Part shown: positions 1-10,998 of the stretch, one piece after another | Numbering within the stretch: the stretch's first letter is position 1 | Layout of the letters: every line of letters begins with the position of its first letter | DNA from: Endomychus coccineus | Lineage: Eukaryota > Arthropoda > Insecta > Coleoptera > Endomychidae | Direction: 5' to 3' | DNA: 64,000 nucleotides | NCBI GenBank assembly: GCA_958510875.1 | Contig: OY294067.1 | Location: forward strand, 253,161,736-253,225,735 | The notes under the pieces: generated by a model | The model's database searches: none | Told to the model about the DNA's origin: nothing | The model's input: the letters and a program-made list of their open reading frames with translations, nothing else | Translations under genes and position numbers: made by a program

Positions 1-2148
1 TTTGTCTAAAGAACGACATACATTTTCCATATGTAAATGCCCCGTTTTCCATCATGGAGAAAATATTTCTTCCATTAATTTACTTTCCATGAGTCAATCA
101 TATTCTTGAGACCACACATTGTTGAAGGCAAATTCAGCTTAACTTTATCATTCAAAGTTTCAATCAGATATGGTGGGGAACTTCCTTGGGTACAACTTAT
201 CTTTGTAATAAACATTAGTGAAACAAAATTTGTTTACTTAGAAGTTCTTCACATCCTTATATTTGATGCCTGTTTCATCATGACACCATCACGCTACTTC
301 TACTTATTATTTAATTTTTATATTCTCAGCATCGTAACTAGGGAAACAATTGACACTAATAAAAGTAATAAAACATCAACCACCGGTACTATATCAAACC
401 CAAACTGCACAAAAGATGAAAGTTCTTACTTTACTTTTACCATGCTTTCTGCCGTTTCCGTGTTCGTGTCGTAAGCTACTTATCAGCCATCGTGCTATCT
501 TTGCCCACACTCTAATGGTGAGGACCGTGCATAAACTGGTGGATTCTCTTTATGTGCAATAATTGTTGATCGCAAAATATATATTCGAAACGAAAAATAT
601 GGCTATTTTCCAAAGAAATGAAACGCTTGACGGAATAGAATTGGTCGCTGCGTTCAAGGTTGAGGCATATACTCAATCTGCCTGAAGTGTTGAGCTGGTA
701 TTCATGATTTTGGCAATTCAGTTGCAGATTCTATGCAATGAAGTGGATAATGTACGAACCCTTTGTTTGAATACATGCTGTATATTCAAACTTATATTTA
801 TCCTGCTGCTTTTAAATTTGAAGATTTGATTTGCATGGTGAGGCACCACCTCCCCTGCCTACTGCCGCGCTGAAATCGATCATCTTCAAAAAATCATACT
901 TTCCTGACATGGTACTGCTTAACTATAGTCTGCAGATTCCACAAAATTAATGAAATGATATTGATGAAAAGTGGACATCACAATCCTTTGTATTCAAATT
1001 CAATGGGGAGTGAAAAAACCATAATGCATTTGAGGATTAACAAAACTTTATTCACGTAATGTAAACAGAAAGAGTCTACTACATGAAGCTTCATAACATA
1101 TCAAGCTAATGAGTGGCTGCAACAAAACAAGACAAACATAATATTATGTGAATACTGGGATGATGAAATAACTACACTTTCATAATGTCTCCATATATTC
1201 TATTTTTATTTTGTTATGTGTATCCAAATGGAAGCTATTCAAAAATTGAGACAGATAGGAGGTACATTTCTTTTAAGGCAATAGTAAACTGAAACATTTA
1301 TCGAAAAGCTTACAGTTTCATCCAAGGTATTTTCTTTTCACCTTCCAATAGACCATTTCATTTCATATATTCAAGTCTATTTCCATCGTTGTCCCGTTTT
1401 TGCTGATAAAATGGAAGTGAAGTATTTCAATATCAGCAAAAATGTGTGCAAACAATATATTCAATGATTTAGAAAACATAAATGAGAAAATCTCGAATGA
1501 TAGCATACAGAAACTGAATTCAGGTCTATTCTTCCATTTGATATCAGTGCGTGAACGACAAGAATATTCACGAAGGAGGCTTATGCTCCGAACGGAAGTG
1601 CATAATCTAACTATGCGAAAGAAAGTAGTGGCATCTACATATCATTTGATTTCCTCTCGTTCAATATAAATATCACAATCTCCTTCATGCTGATTTAAAT
1701 ACTTTAATCTTACTTTATATTCTAGTCTCTCAACTCAGTTTTGTAAACTCGATTTTCTCAAATGCACTTTGCTTTCTATTACCTCTACCGACCATCACCT
1801 TCATCAGAGTATAGCAGGACCATAGCTCTGAACATAGTTTACTTCTATTTGGTGTAGAATAGTACAATTTGTTGAAATCGTTCATAAAAGCAATGAAATC
1901 AAATCCGTGCATCTGCATACTGCCAGTCTGCCACCTATACGACTTATGTTCCTTGAACCTGAAAAATTTGCAAATGTGTGTAGCGGAAGCGATTGTGGAT
2001 ATTTCTATGTATCTTATGTTTATGTATTTCGAAAAATCAAATAGCAGCAAATGAGACTTCTATATTAGCAATCAATGACTTTATAATGGCGAAACTGCTT
2101 GGATGATCTTAACCAAATTTGGCTGAAAGTAGTATACTTTTTTATTCT
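1..2148. other. AT-rich DNA, no recognised gene
   Basis: I see no recognisable protein, RNA gene or repeat here. The open frames are short (the longest about 120 codons at 106-474), have no family motifs and overlap one another on both strands, which is what chance gives in AT-rich DNA. A 75-codon frame at 1442-1669 is equally featureless. Confidence 0.6.
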
Positions 2149-2630
2149 CCAGATTGAACAGTGACAACACGCCTTTCAGTTCTAGACAGCTGTTTCGCTT
2201 CCTTGAGCTCTCCAGCGGAATGAATCAGACGATGATGTCACAGCTCAACCATCTCCGGCAAAGATATAAATACCCCGTTGGGAAATGTTTGGAGAACCAA
2301 GCTGTTCCAACACCATCTACCAGAAAAGTAAATGTCCCAGTTAGACAGTTATTCACAATGCCAATGCCGCATTGATAATACAGTTCTCGCAATTGCAAGA
2401 ATCGACGGGGAAAAAGTTGGAAATACAACCGCCAGGGAACGGCCCCGTTTCGGGCCATCTACTTTTCCGGTAGATGGTGGTTTTTCAAACACTTCCTAAA
2501 GGGGTATTCATATGTACGCCGAAGTAGGTTGAGCAGTGACTTCATTGTCTAACTCGTTCCGCTGAAGAACTCATAGGAGAGCGAAAAATCTGTCCAAAAC
2601 TGAAAGACATGTTGTAACTGTCCAATCTGG
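2149..2630. repeat. Imperfect 480-bp palindrome (fold-back MITE candidate)
   Basis: The left arm (about 2149-2345) and the reverse complement of the right arm (about 2455-2630) align over most of their length, beginning CCAGATTGAACAGTGACAAC on the left and CCAGATTGGACAGTTACAAC on the right. The apparent short open frames on both strands are a product of the symmetry. A short inner hairpin (CCATCTAC...GTAGATGG, about 2456-2480) lies near the centre. I see no clear target duplication, so it is either a fold-back MITE or an old inverted duplication. Confidence 0.6.
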
Positions 2631-4225
2631 CTATCGAATGATTTTAACACGAAATGTGTTTGTATTCACTGTGCATTGTACTATTTCACTTAATATAGTT
2701 CGAGACATAAGAGAACGACTAGCAGAAGAATGTGGGTCTAGTTTATTAGATCTTAATATCGAGTGGTAAATATTTGTTTAACAACTCTGCTGAAATCATG
2801 TTTCAATATTATCTCTCCCGTGCTGTACTGGCCAACTCTGATCTGAAGTCCCGCACTCTAAAGGATACATGAACCAATAGAATACAATTAATTTATTAAC
2901 TATTCTCACATTCATTGAACTGTTGATTGCAATTCGGAACTTACTGTTAATTTACGAAATATACTGAGAGAGTGAAACTTTAGATCTAATTTAAGTGAAG
3001 ATTACTTGGGAAGAAGTAATTGTTGGAATACATTTATGATATCAGACACTTGTCTGTGTAGCTAGCTTATAGTAGCTCAAGTCAATTATGACAAAGTAAT
3101 AACTGTTTCATTATATTAATTTTTGATCAACTCTCAACATAATCAATTTGATGACTAATTAAGTTAACACCTGTTTGTACGCACTGTTGCATTTGATTTT
3201 AATTTACAAGAATTCCAAAAATATTAATTTGTACTTTCTTGAATTGTGGGAATACAAAATTCATATACGTGACGTTTGAGTCTCTCTCATTACATATTTT
3301 GAAAATATACTGTAGGTAACGTACAAAATCACAACAATCAATCACACAAAATAATTTTGATGAAAATTTGATCTCATAATTTAATGGATAATAAAATGCA
3401 ATGTAACTAATGATTCGGTAGTACCATCTCGCTTCTCTATGTACATAATATAGAAATATAGGGCAGTTTAATTGCGAAATTCCTAAGATATGTTGACTTT
3501 GGCGTGAGGGTTCTGTCTATACAATTTTTGTTGTTGAATGGTGTACATAATTCCTAATAGAAAACAATTTTTTCCAGATGGGTTATGAGAATGAACAGAG
3601 ATGCAAGAAAAAACTTCGAAATGTGAAAAGAAGTTTATACTTCGATAATATATACGCTTTAGTCAGTGATAGAGAAGAAAAAGAATAATATAAGTTACTA
3701 CCATGCTGCCTACAAATGTTATGTCCTTTATGAAGAAGGTAAGCATTATTTGTTGTAGTGTGATAGATGTGTAAATGGAAACGTATGAAATGTCCCATGA
3801 ATAGTTTAAATCGATTGTTTTCGGTGTTCGGCGAATTCGGATAAGAGCATCATTTTTTATGAAAAACATAAAGAATTATGAATAACAATGTTCCTCCTAA
3901 AAGAGCCGCTTATAGCTACAATTGAAAAAATCAAATTTGAGCCATACGATTCGACATATTTCACCAAATAAAATTAGAGAATCTCATCGAAGGGAAGAAC
4001 ATATTTGAATTGAGCCCATGACGATTAGGCCGCCATCTTCAACGATCTCTAGCCCCCTTAGCAAACATTTTTGGAAGAGGCGACATAAAATAAGCTGTAG
4101 CAGCTTGTGGATATCCTGAATATCCTGTATTGTTTGTATTTTCAACCAATTTCATTTTACTTGTTTTCAACTCTACAGTAAATTGGATTAATATTTTGTA
4201 AGCTTTATAATGATTTATATATGAA
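2631..4225. other. AT-rich DNA, no recognised gene
   Basis: No coding, RNA or repeat signal stands out. Short open frames on the minus strand (3583-3869) overlap one another and match no family I know. Confidence 0.55.
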
Positions 4226-4269
4226 TTCTTGGGAAATAGGTCACACTAACACATATGCTTATTATTTTC

Positions 4270-4315
4270 GTCTTTAGGTACGTTTCGGTCTCTCTCACGA
4301 ACACCATCAGAAGAC
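4270..4315 (-). ncRNA. Degenerate hammerhead ribozyme motif (left PLE repeat)
   Basis: This is the reverse-complement counterpart of the hammerhead at 7258-7299. Stem I (GUCUU/AAGAC) survives, but the core CUGAUGA reads CUGAUGG and stem II and stem III are disrupted (GUACCU in place of the palindromic GUACGU). It is probably inactive and marks the inverted left terminal repeat of the PLE. Confidence 0.6.
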
Positions 4316-4349
4316 GTATCAATGTCTAAAACGTGATTTCTTAAAACTA

Positions 4350-4500
4350 ATTGTATCATCACAAGGCGTCCTTATCGCACTAATTTCAATTAAAAATGCC
4401 CAAATGTAACAATTTTGATTACTGGTGTCTCTGTTCGTTTCGACGACCTGGCATTTTTACTTGAAATTAGTGCTAAAAGGACGCCTTGTGATGATACAAT
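4350..4500. repeat. Subterminal inverted repeat, 51-bp arms
   Basis: Arm 4350-4400 (ATTGTATCATCACAAGGCGT...) is the near-perfect reverse complement of 4450-4500 (...ACGCCTTGTGATGATACAAT), with about 50 bp between them. The second arm is in direct orientation with 7150-7231 of the right repeat. The pattern fits a PLE left end made of an inverted partial repeat fused to the direct one. Confidence 0.75.
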
Positions 4501-4564
4501 CAGCTATAAATCATACTTGAGTCAAGAATCATTATCAATCGTTCGGCTGGGATAAAGCCTTAAT

Positions 4565-4957
4565 ATGAAAGGATCAACTACCCAATTTAGAGTTTTAAAG
4601 GAATACGGAAAGTTAATGGAGATATTAGTAAGAGAAAAGAACCGCAGAATATTTTTCGTAAGATGTAGGAATCTGCAAGTATTTTCAAATTTCATTGAAT
4701 CTAAATCGAAGGATAATATGTTTAGTAGGGTGAAAAATAAGAAGGCGTACGCTGAATTATTAAATTCTCTCCATAAAAATTGTTTAAATCAGTGCATTAA
4801 AGAAGTTTGCACAAATGTAACAGAGGTTGAAAACAAAATTAAGCGCTTTAAACAATTCCGTTATCTGAATTTTGAAAGCAACTTCATAACCCAATTTTTT
4901 TTAAATCAGAAGAACAATTTCGACAAAATTTCAACAAAATCAAAGCCATTTAATTAA
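4565..4957 (+). pseudogene. PLE family 1, N-terminal region
   Basis: A 130-codon open frame rich in Lys, Asn and Phe, starting at ATG 4565. By position it is the N-terminal, pre-RT part of the PLE protein; it has no motif that would identify it alone. After the stop at 4955-4957 the frame is lost for about 300 bp (5000-5250, with many stops) before the conserved LNADK block appears. Assigned by context only. Confidence 0.5.
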
Positions 4958-5264
4958 AAAAATGAATAGTTTAATGAAGTGCGTAGCTTATGAAAAAAGA
5001 AAAAAGCAATGATTAAAAAATCTAACAGACACAAAAATTCCGGATGAGGTGCCTTACAACAAAAATTTGCCTATCGACAATATAATTGCTAATTTAGTAT
5101 GCGGAATTAGAAATTAAAATTTAGAGGAAAAAAATTCAACTAGAAATAGAATTTGTAACATCTTGACAAATAAAAAGAAATAGACATAGTTAAAAATCGT
5201 CTTAACTATCACACAAAAAAGACGAAATAGTTCTTAGACTGTAACCTTCAAATATTAGTTTTGA

Positions 5265-6130
5265 ACGCGGATAAATGTAATAAAACAGTCATAATGCGTA
5301 GAAATGACTACGAAAACAAAATAGGAAATCTATTAAATTAAACTTACAAAAAATTACAATCTGACCAAACATTATCAGTTCTAAATGACATGAATAAATT
5401 AATAGATAAATGGTACAAAAATAAGATAATCCCTGTTGAATTGAAAAATAAATTAATTTGATATAATGGTCAAGCACCTTATATCTATGGGCTTCCGAAA
5501 TTACATAAAAAGAAGAGACCAAATGTAAGTAATACCTGCGTACAATTCATCAAAATCTATAAACAATGTAATACGAAAAAATGAACTTCATGTGAAAGAC
5601 TCATGACATTTTAATGAATTTATAAAAAATCATTCCGTACCCGTAGATCATCTAATAATTTTTTTGGACGTTGCTTTTTTATTTAGAAATATACCAGTCG
5701 TTTTGGCATCGAATAGCATCAGAAAACGTTAGGCAGAGATTAAAAATCACACACCTCTAGATCAATCTGAATTCAAAAATGCAGTGAAATTTTGTTTAGA
5801 ATGCACTTATTTTCAATACGGTGAGCAATATTTTGGGCAAATATTCGGCACAGCAATAGGATCTTCCATTTCAGCTACTATTGCTAAAGTAGTTATGGAA
5901 TGCTTAGAGGAATCTGTAATAAATTCATTAGATTTCCAACCCGTATTCTTCAAACGGTATGTAGATGATTGCCTCATGTGTGTTCCTAATGATAAAATTC
6001 AGTACGCGATTAATAAATTTAACAATTTCCACGGTTAACTTCAATTTACTTGTGAAATAGAAGTTAATAAAAACATAAATTTCCTAGATATGAACATTAG
6101 TCATGATGAAGATAGAAAAATAAAAACTTC
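5265..6130 (+). pseudogene. PLE family 1 reverse transcriptase (broken)
   Basis: The conserved PLE RT blocks appear in order across frames: LNADKCNKTVIM (about 5257), APYIYGLPKLHKK (about 5476), a decayed finger/palm segment with LDVAFLFRNIPV (about 5668-5705), FGQIFGTAIGSSIS (about 5834) and the catalytic YVDD in FFKRYVDDCLM (about 5948-5980), followed by INFLDMNIS (about 6075). The catalytic box is therefore intact, but several stops and frame changes separate the blocks. PLE reverse transcriptases copy the element RNA at chromosome ends or nicks; this copy cannot make the full protein. Confidence 0.85.
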
Positions 6131-6865
6131 GTGGTTTACTGAAGAAGTTTGGTGTCAACGTTATCTTCACTTCCGTTGCACCAACAAGGTATAAAAAAAG
6201 TGTTCTAAGGAGCCTTACAGATCACGCGGCTAAATTCTACCACCCAGAGGACCGTCTCAAAAACTTAAGAATTGTTCGTAATGCACTGGAAATGAATGGC
6301 TACCCAAAACCATTTTTCAATTCCATCATTAAATAAAGAATAAACAAAATCTATAAAGGAACGTCATATATAAACAACATAAACGGTGATACAGATAATT
6401 TTATATTATTACCATACATTCCGGAGACCTCAGAGAAAATTGAGAAATGTTCAAAAATTATGATATAAATGTTGTGCATAAACCTACTACTGTGTTGGAA
6501 AATATTTTCGAATCCAAACCTTTAATACCTAAAGATACACAAACCCACAAAGTATACAAATTAAATTGTTTAGATTGCGATGGGACTTTATAGGAATCTC
6601 TAAACAATATTTACAAGAAGAATATATGGCCATAAGTTTAGTACAAGAAACACCAACTTAGAAAATTCCACCTCCCTTGCTAAACACTGCTTTGATTATA
6701 ACCATCAATTCGATTACAAAAATGTTAATATTTCAACTAAGGAAACCAATTATTATGATAGATCTATTCTGAAGATGATTCACATAAAATGTGACTCCAA
6801 GTTTGTAAATCATAGAACATATATTCAGTCAATAAGTAAGATTTATACTAATATAATGAATTAAC
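6130..6865 (+). pseudogene. PLE family 1 linker and GIY-YIG endonuclease (broken)
   Basis: After the RT come a conserved linker (HAAKFYHPEDRLKNLR, about 6218-6270) and a GIY-YIG-like module around 6555-6700: KVYKLNCLDCDGT, a stop in place of the second conserved block, then KFSTRN..LENSTSLAKHC, and the C-terminal tail to the TAA at 6862. The zinc-like CxxC of the PLE endonuclease is visible in CLDCDG. The module would nick the target DNA; here it is disrupted by at least one stop and one frameshift near 6590-6625. The same C-terminal sequence recurs at 53725-53870. Confidence 0.75.
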
Positions 6866-7140
6866 ACCCTTGCAAATTCCTACATAAGCCTTTATAATGT
6901 TAAAAGTATATTTTAGGTAGAATGCTCAAATAGCAATATTTCTAATAAGGTCTCACAACCTTTTTCTATTACCTCATAAATCTTCAACATCTGGTTCGAA
7001 AGTAGATACTTGAGCGTTATATTTTTGATTTCAGTCCTTCAGTCGTATGACTAACTGTGCTTTGATATTACTTCTCAGCTTATAAAAAATTGCTAAGCAG
7101 TGGATTTGATTCATATACTTGAAACATCAGTGTGAAATAG

Positions 7141-7349
7141 TTTCGATTACTAGTTTTTCTGTTCGTAATGGCGACGTGGGCATTTTTGATAGAAATTATT
7201 GCGACTCCTTGTGATGATACAATTAGTCTTAAGAAATCACGATTCAGACATTGATAAGTCTTCTGATGATGGTCGTGAGACCGAAACGTACGTAAAGACG
7301 ATAATAATAAGCATATGTGTTAGTGTGATCTATTTTCCGGGAATTTATA
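7141..7349 (+). repeat. PLE family 1 right terminal repeat (pseudo-LTR)
   Basis: Begins GATTACTAGTTTTTCTGTTC, matching 4420-4440 of the left end in direct orientation, and continues through the hammerhead to GTGTTAGTGTGATCTATTTT, matching the left end inverted (4226-4260) and the copy at 53995-54045. Its outer border falls at the TA where the mariner-type element begins. Confidence 0.8.
7258..7299 (+). ncRNA. Hammerhead ribozyme (intact core)
   Basis: The sequence folds as a type I hammerhead with very short stem III. Stem I is GUCUU/AAGAC (5 bp, perfect); the core is CUGAUGA; stem II is GGUC-GUGA-GACC with one bulged U; the second core is GAA; stem III is the palindrome ACGUACGU; the cleavage triplet is GUA. 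All invariant core nucleotides are present. Self-cleaving hammerheads with a palindromic, nearly loop-less stem III are known from PLE terminal repeats, where they are thought to act as dimers. Activity is inferred from the fold only. Confidence 0.85.
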
Positions 7350-7351
7350 TA

Positions 7352-9516
7352 CAAGGTGTTCCATCTCAGACGAGCCACCCCGTATATTTCTTATTCCATA
7401 GTGAGTGGATAAACCTCCCGAAACACGTCGAATAATTTTGTTTGGGGGACATCTTTTTACGTATATTCGAGGCTTGAACGAACAACCCCCTATTAGGGGG
7501 CGCTTCAACCCCTCAAAATTGAATAGGGGAGAGGGGTTGAGTGATACGTCATTTGAAAGGTCTTGGAAGCCTCTTTACAACGGTGTATGAAAAACGTGAA
7601 TTTGATCAACCGTTCTCGCCAAAAATTAATTTTGTTGCTCGAATGCGCCACCCTGAATATTTTATGTTATTTGTACAATGTACAAGCTCATTTATTAAGC
7701 ATTTTTTACAAACTTGAACAATCTTCAAAAAATCACATTCGTAAAAAAATTGAATTGTGTTGTCACGCTTACAATGAAAAAAATTAAATCAAGCGTGTTT
7801 AAATCAAATGTTCAAATTGTCCTCCATTGACTTCCATACAATAATACAATCTTGACTGAAAACCGTCTCTAACATGGTTCAGCATAATTGGAGTTATTTG
7901 ACGACACTCATTTACAATTCGTTGGCGCAGTTCGTCCAAATTTTCAGGCTGAGTCCCAAAAATCTTGGACTTAAGATGTCCCCACAAGAAGAAGTCCAGA
8001 GGGTTGAGGTCAGGAGATCGGGCGGGCCACTCCATAGAACCTCTTCTTCCAATCCAACGACCGGGGTATCGCAAATTGAGGTATTGGCGAACTGGTGCGG
8101 CGTAGTGAGGAGGAGCTCCGTCTTGTTGGAAATGCAATTGTTGTTCAACTAGTAGAGGATCGTTTTCTAATTGTTCAGTTATTAACGGATCAATCGCATT
8201 TTCCAACATTTCAAGATAAATTTCGCCATTTAAATTACCAGGAATAAACAGAGGTCCAATTAGGTGGTCTCCCAAAATTCCTACCCAAACGTTTAGCTTT
8301 TCCCGATGTTGAGTGTGAGCTTCTCGAAATACATGAGGATTTGTATCCCTCCAAATTCTACAGTTAAGTTATGCCGGTTAACCTCTCCATTAAGTAAAAA
8401 AGTGCATTCGTCAGAAAAGCAAACGTTGTACAAGAAATTTGTGTTATTGTTGATACGCTCGACCATAATTTCGCAAAACTCTTGCCTTCGAACCCAATCA
8501 TCATCATTTAATTCCTGAATTAATTTAATTTTGTACGGATGGAACTTGTGTTTATGTAAAATTCTGAAAACGTTAGATTTGCTAATACCGGAAGCCGCAG
8601 AAAGTTGTCGTACAGATTGCGTGTTTGGCGTAAGTTGGACATGTCCCAATACCGCCATAGCTGCTCTTATATCATTAACAATTCCAATGGGTGCCCTTTT
8701 TTTTATCCATTACTGAACCCGTCTCCACAAATTTTGAAATCAATTTCATTACGTACCTATGGCGCACGCTACATTCAGGATGGTTTTTGTTAAATATCCT
8801 TGCAGCCGCTCGGGCATAATTTTGATTTTGTTAATAAAGGCTAACCAGCTCAACACGTTCTTGCAATGTGTACACCATATTTTTTGAAATCTTAAACAAA
8901 TCAGCAAAGTAGTAACTCAACAAATTGATTAAAATCATGAAATGATCGAAGAAACGTTAAAACCAGATAAACACCTTCTAAGAACAAAAAATGAAGGCAA
9001 CATAAGGAAATGTTTTGCTGTTTTTTTATTTATTAGTTTGACACAATGTATTATTGTATGGAAGTCAATGGAGGACAATTTGAACATTTGATTTAAACAC
9101 GCAGATTTAATTTTTTTCATTGTAAGCATGTCAACACAATTCAATTTTTTTACGAATGTGATTTTTTGAAGATGGTTATATTTGTAAAAAAGGCCTAATA
9201 AAAATGAGCTTGTACATTGTACAAATAACCAAAATATTCAAGGTGGCGCATTCGAGCAACAAAATTAATTTTTGGCGAAAACGGTTCATCAAATTTACGT
9301 TTTTCATACACCGTTGTAAAGAGGCTTCCAAGACCTTTCAAATGACGTGTCACTCAACCCCTCTCCCCTATTCAATTCTGAGGGGTTGAAGCGTCCCCTA
9401 TTAGGGGGTTGCTCGTTCAAGCCTCAAATATACGTCAAAAGATGTCCCCCAAACAAAATCATTTGATGTGTTTCGGGAGATTTTTCCTTTCACTATGGGA
9501 TAAGAAATATAGGGGT
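7352..9516 (-). mobile_element. Mariner-type element 1 with ~480-bp inverted repeats
   Basis: The left inverted repeat (7352-7848) and right inverted repeat (9047-9516) align over some 470 bp, including the paired blocks CCCCCTATTAGGGGG (about 7483) and CCCCTATTAGGGGG (about 9395). The left terminus, CAAGGTGTTCCATCTC after a TA, resembles Tc1/mariner-type ends; the right repeat lacks the outermost ~28 bp, so the element is truncated there. It sits in the right repeat of the PLE. The transposase gene lies between the repeats on the minus strand, and its last ~16 codons fall inside the left repeat, so they recur at 9050-9095. Confidence 0.75.
7799..8880 (-). pseudogene. Mariner-type (DUF4817-like) transposase, broken
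   Basis: Reading right to left: a start MVYTLQERVELVSLY at about 8880 with an early stop, the HTH region (YARAAARIFNKNHPE), a frameshift near 8700, a 121-codon segment (8293-8658) with QSVRQLSAASGISKSNVFRI and the first catalytic Asp in CFSDECTF, a second frameshift near 8290, then a 158-codon segment with HFQQDGAPPHY (second Asp) and WPARSPDLNPLDFFLW (third Asp). By my count 41 residues lie between the second and third Asp. The C-terminal end GGQFEHLI is inside the inverted repeat. Usual length for this family is about 350 codons, so nearly all of it is present, but it has at least one stop and two frameshifts and cannot be active. Confidence 0.85.
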
Positions 9517-9544
9517 ATAATTCATACCTGGGTCAAGAATCTTC

Positions 9545-10890
9545 AGTTTTTTCTTTTTCATAATATGTTCAACGTCTCATGGTATATTATATAGTATGTA
9601 ACTTCTAATTGCTTCATATATTCTCTGAACTGATAAATTAATTGAATAATATCGATTTCGTTTGACTTACTAGAGGCCCTACCCGTTGAACATGTCTGAC
9701 TCTGTATTTTATAACAACGAACATTCATAACGTCATGCATAATAAAGTCAAAGTGGAAGCATGTTCTGCGAAGTTAGGATTGAATAGCAATTAATAATAT
9801 CTTATAATGGCTTCGGTATTATCTTTCACCAACTTAGGTTCGTTCCCTCATGTTTATGTGATTCTGTAGGAACTTACATATAATAATTATGCAATGAATA
9901 TTCATTAGAGGTAGGTGTGAAGTCTTGAGAACGTTTTCTGGTGAAACGCTCTTGCTTCTTGAGTTAAGTGAAATTGCTCAAACACCCATTTAATTAGAAT
10001 TCAAAACTCGCTTTTAAAATGTACTCCTCACCTAAAATTAACCATCCCAGGTACATATCAAACAAACGAAAACTGAACGAACAAATCTAGAAATTCCAGA
10101 GAGATATTCAATTAAATTTGAACGGGTTATGTCAATATTGAAAATCGCTTAACGCTGTATAAGCGTTTCAAATCATGATAATAACTTAGTCCGGATTCAG
10201 TTTTATTTGCAGGAATAAAACATTAAAATCAATATTTCATCCAATCCATTGCTTTTACAATCGTCTCATTGTTAGTCCTTCTATTTGTGCTCCCAGATAG
10301 GACGATTGGAACACGTGAACGTGTTTTGGAAGACTGCCATCAGAATTTCAGAATCTCCGGCAGTAAAGCTGAAAAGACACGATTTCGGTGGCCGCTCGAC
10401 CGCTCTACACTCCTCATTGAATATTGGGAAACGTTCCACTTTTTTGCAATATTTTGCTCTCATTGTACTAAGAAAAATGTATTATTCCATCTATTCTGTA
10501 GCAGTCTATTCGGTTTACTATGCTTGTATGTCTGGACAGCTTTCGTGCATGAATATATTCCAATGCACGTGGGATGTAATTGTTTTTTTTAAATGATGGC
10601 CAAGAATTGAGACTCATCAATTATTCAATCGAATAGTAAAACGTGATTGAATCAGAAATTCACACTTTACTACCAGTTAGGTTCTGACATAAATTGCCGA
10701 TTTCAATTCTTTTTTTTATTTAAATTGATCGTTATGTTTCCATAATAATTCATTTTTATGGAAAGTGCCCCAATATCGCACACTTTTTTCTAACACTTAT
10801 ATCTCGCAGGAAAAAGTAGGGGGGCTGCTATGTTCGGCCTGGAGTATATTGCATTTATAATAGAACAATATATGATAGCACAACATTATA
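9545..10890. other. No recognised feature
   Basis: AT-rich DNA with a moderately GC-rich patch at 10290-10440 in which two overlapping ~105-codon frames run in parallel (10269-10596). Neither shows a family motif, and I do not call a gene there. Confidence 0.5.
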
Positions 10891-10894
10891 TAGA

Positions 10895-10990
10895 GATAAT
10901 GTTTTCAACAACGCAAGTAAACTATGAAAAGTTTACACTATAACACTATGGATAAGAAATAATCACCATTATCCAATGAAAATAGGTACT
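10895..10990 (-). repeat. PLE family 2 terminal-repeat fragment
   Basis: The block TATGGATAAGAAATAATCAC is shared with the family 2 tail at 46376-46400 and, as reverse complement, with 60518-60545. Only the tail survives here; no hammerhead or coding part remains. It ends 9 bp before a fold-back element. Confidence 0.6.
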
Positions 10991-10998
10991 GTTAAATA

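Larger units (their letters stand above)
4226..9540 (+). mobile_element. Penelope-like element, family 1, interrupted by a mariner-type element
   Basis: A PLE read left to right. The terminal repeats occur in opposite orientation: about 4226-4350 is the reverse complement of about 7200-7349 (both carry the GTGTTAGTGTGA block and the hammerhead region). Between them lie remnants of the N-terminal region, the reverse transcriptase and the GIY-YIG endonuclease in the order usual for PLEs. The element's sequence runs up to about 7349, is broken by the mariner-type element at 7352-9516, and seems to resume for about 25 bp: TAATTCATACCTGGGTCAAG at 9517 resembles 4504-4525 inside the same PLE. All reading frames are broken, so this is a dead copy. 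Inverted pseudo-LTRs are a known PLE arrangement. Confidence 0.8.

Noticed and set aside
1801..1850. CTGATGA on the minus strand near 1806 as another hammerhead
   Set aside because: No GAAA core, stem I or stem III partner follows at the right spacing.
10269..10596. Overlapping ~105-codon frames as a possible host exon
   Set aside because: No domain, no splice context I could support, and two parallel frames of equal length with no reason to prefer either.
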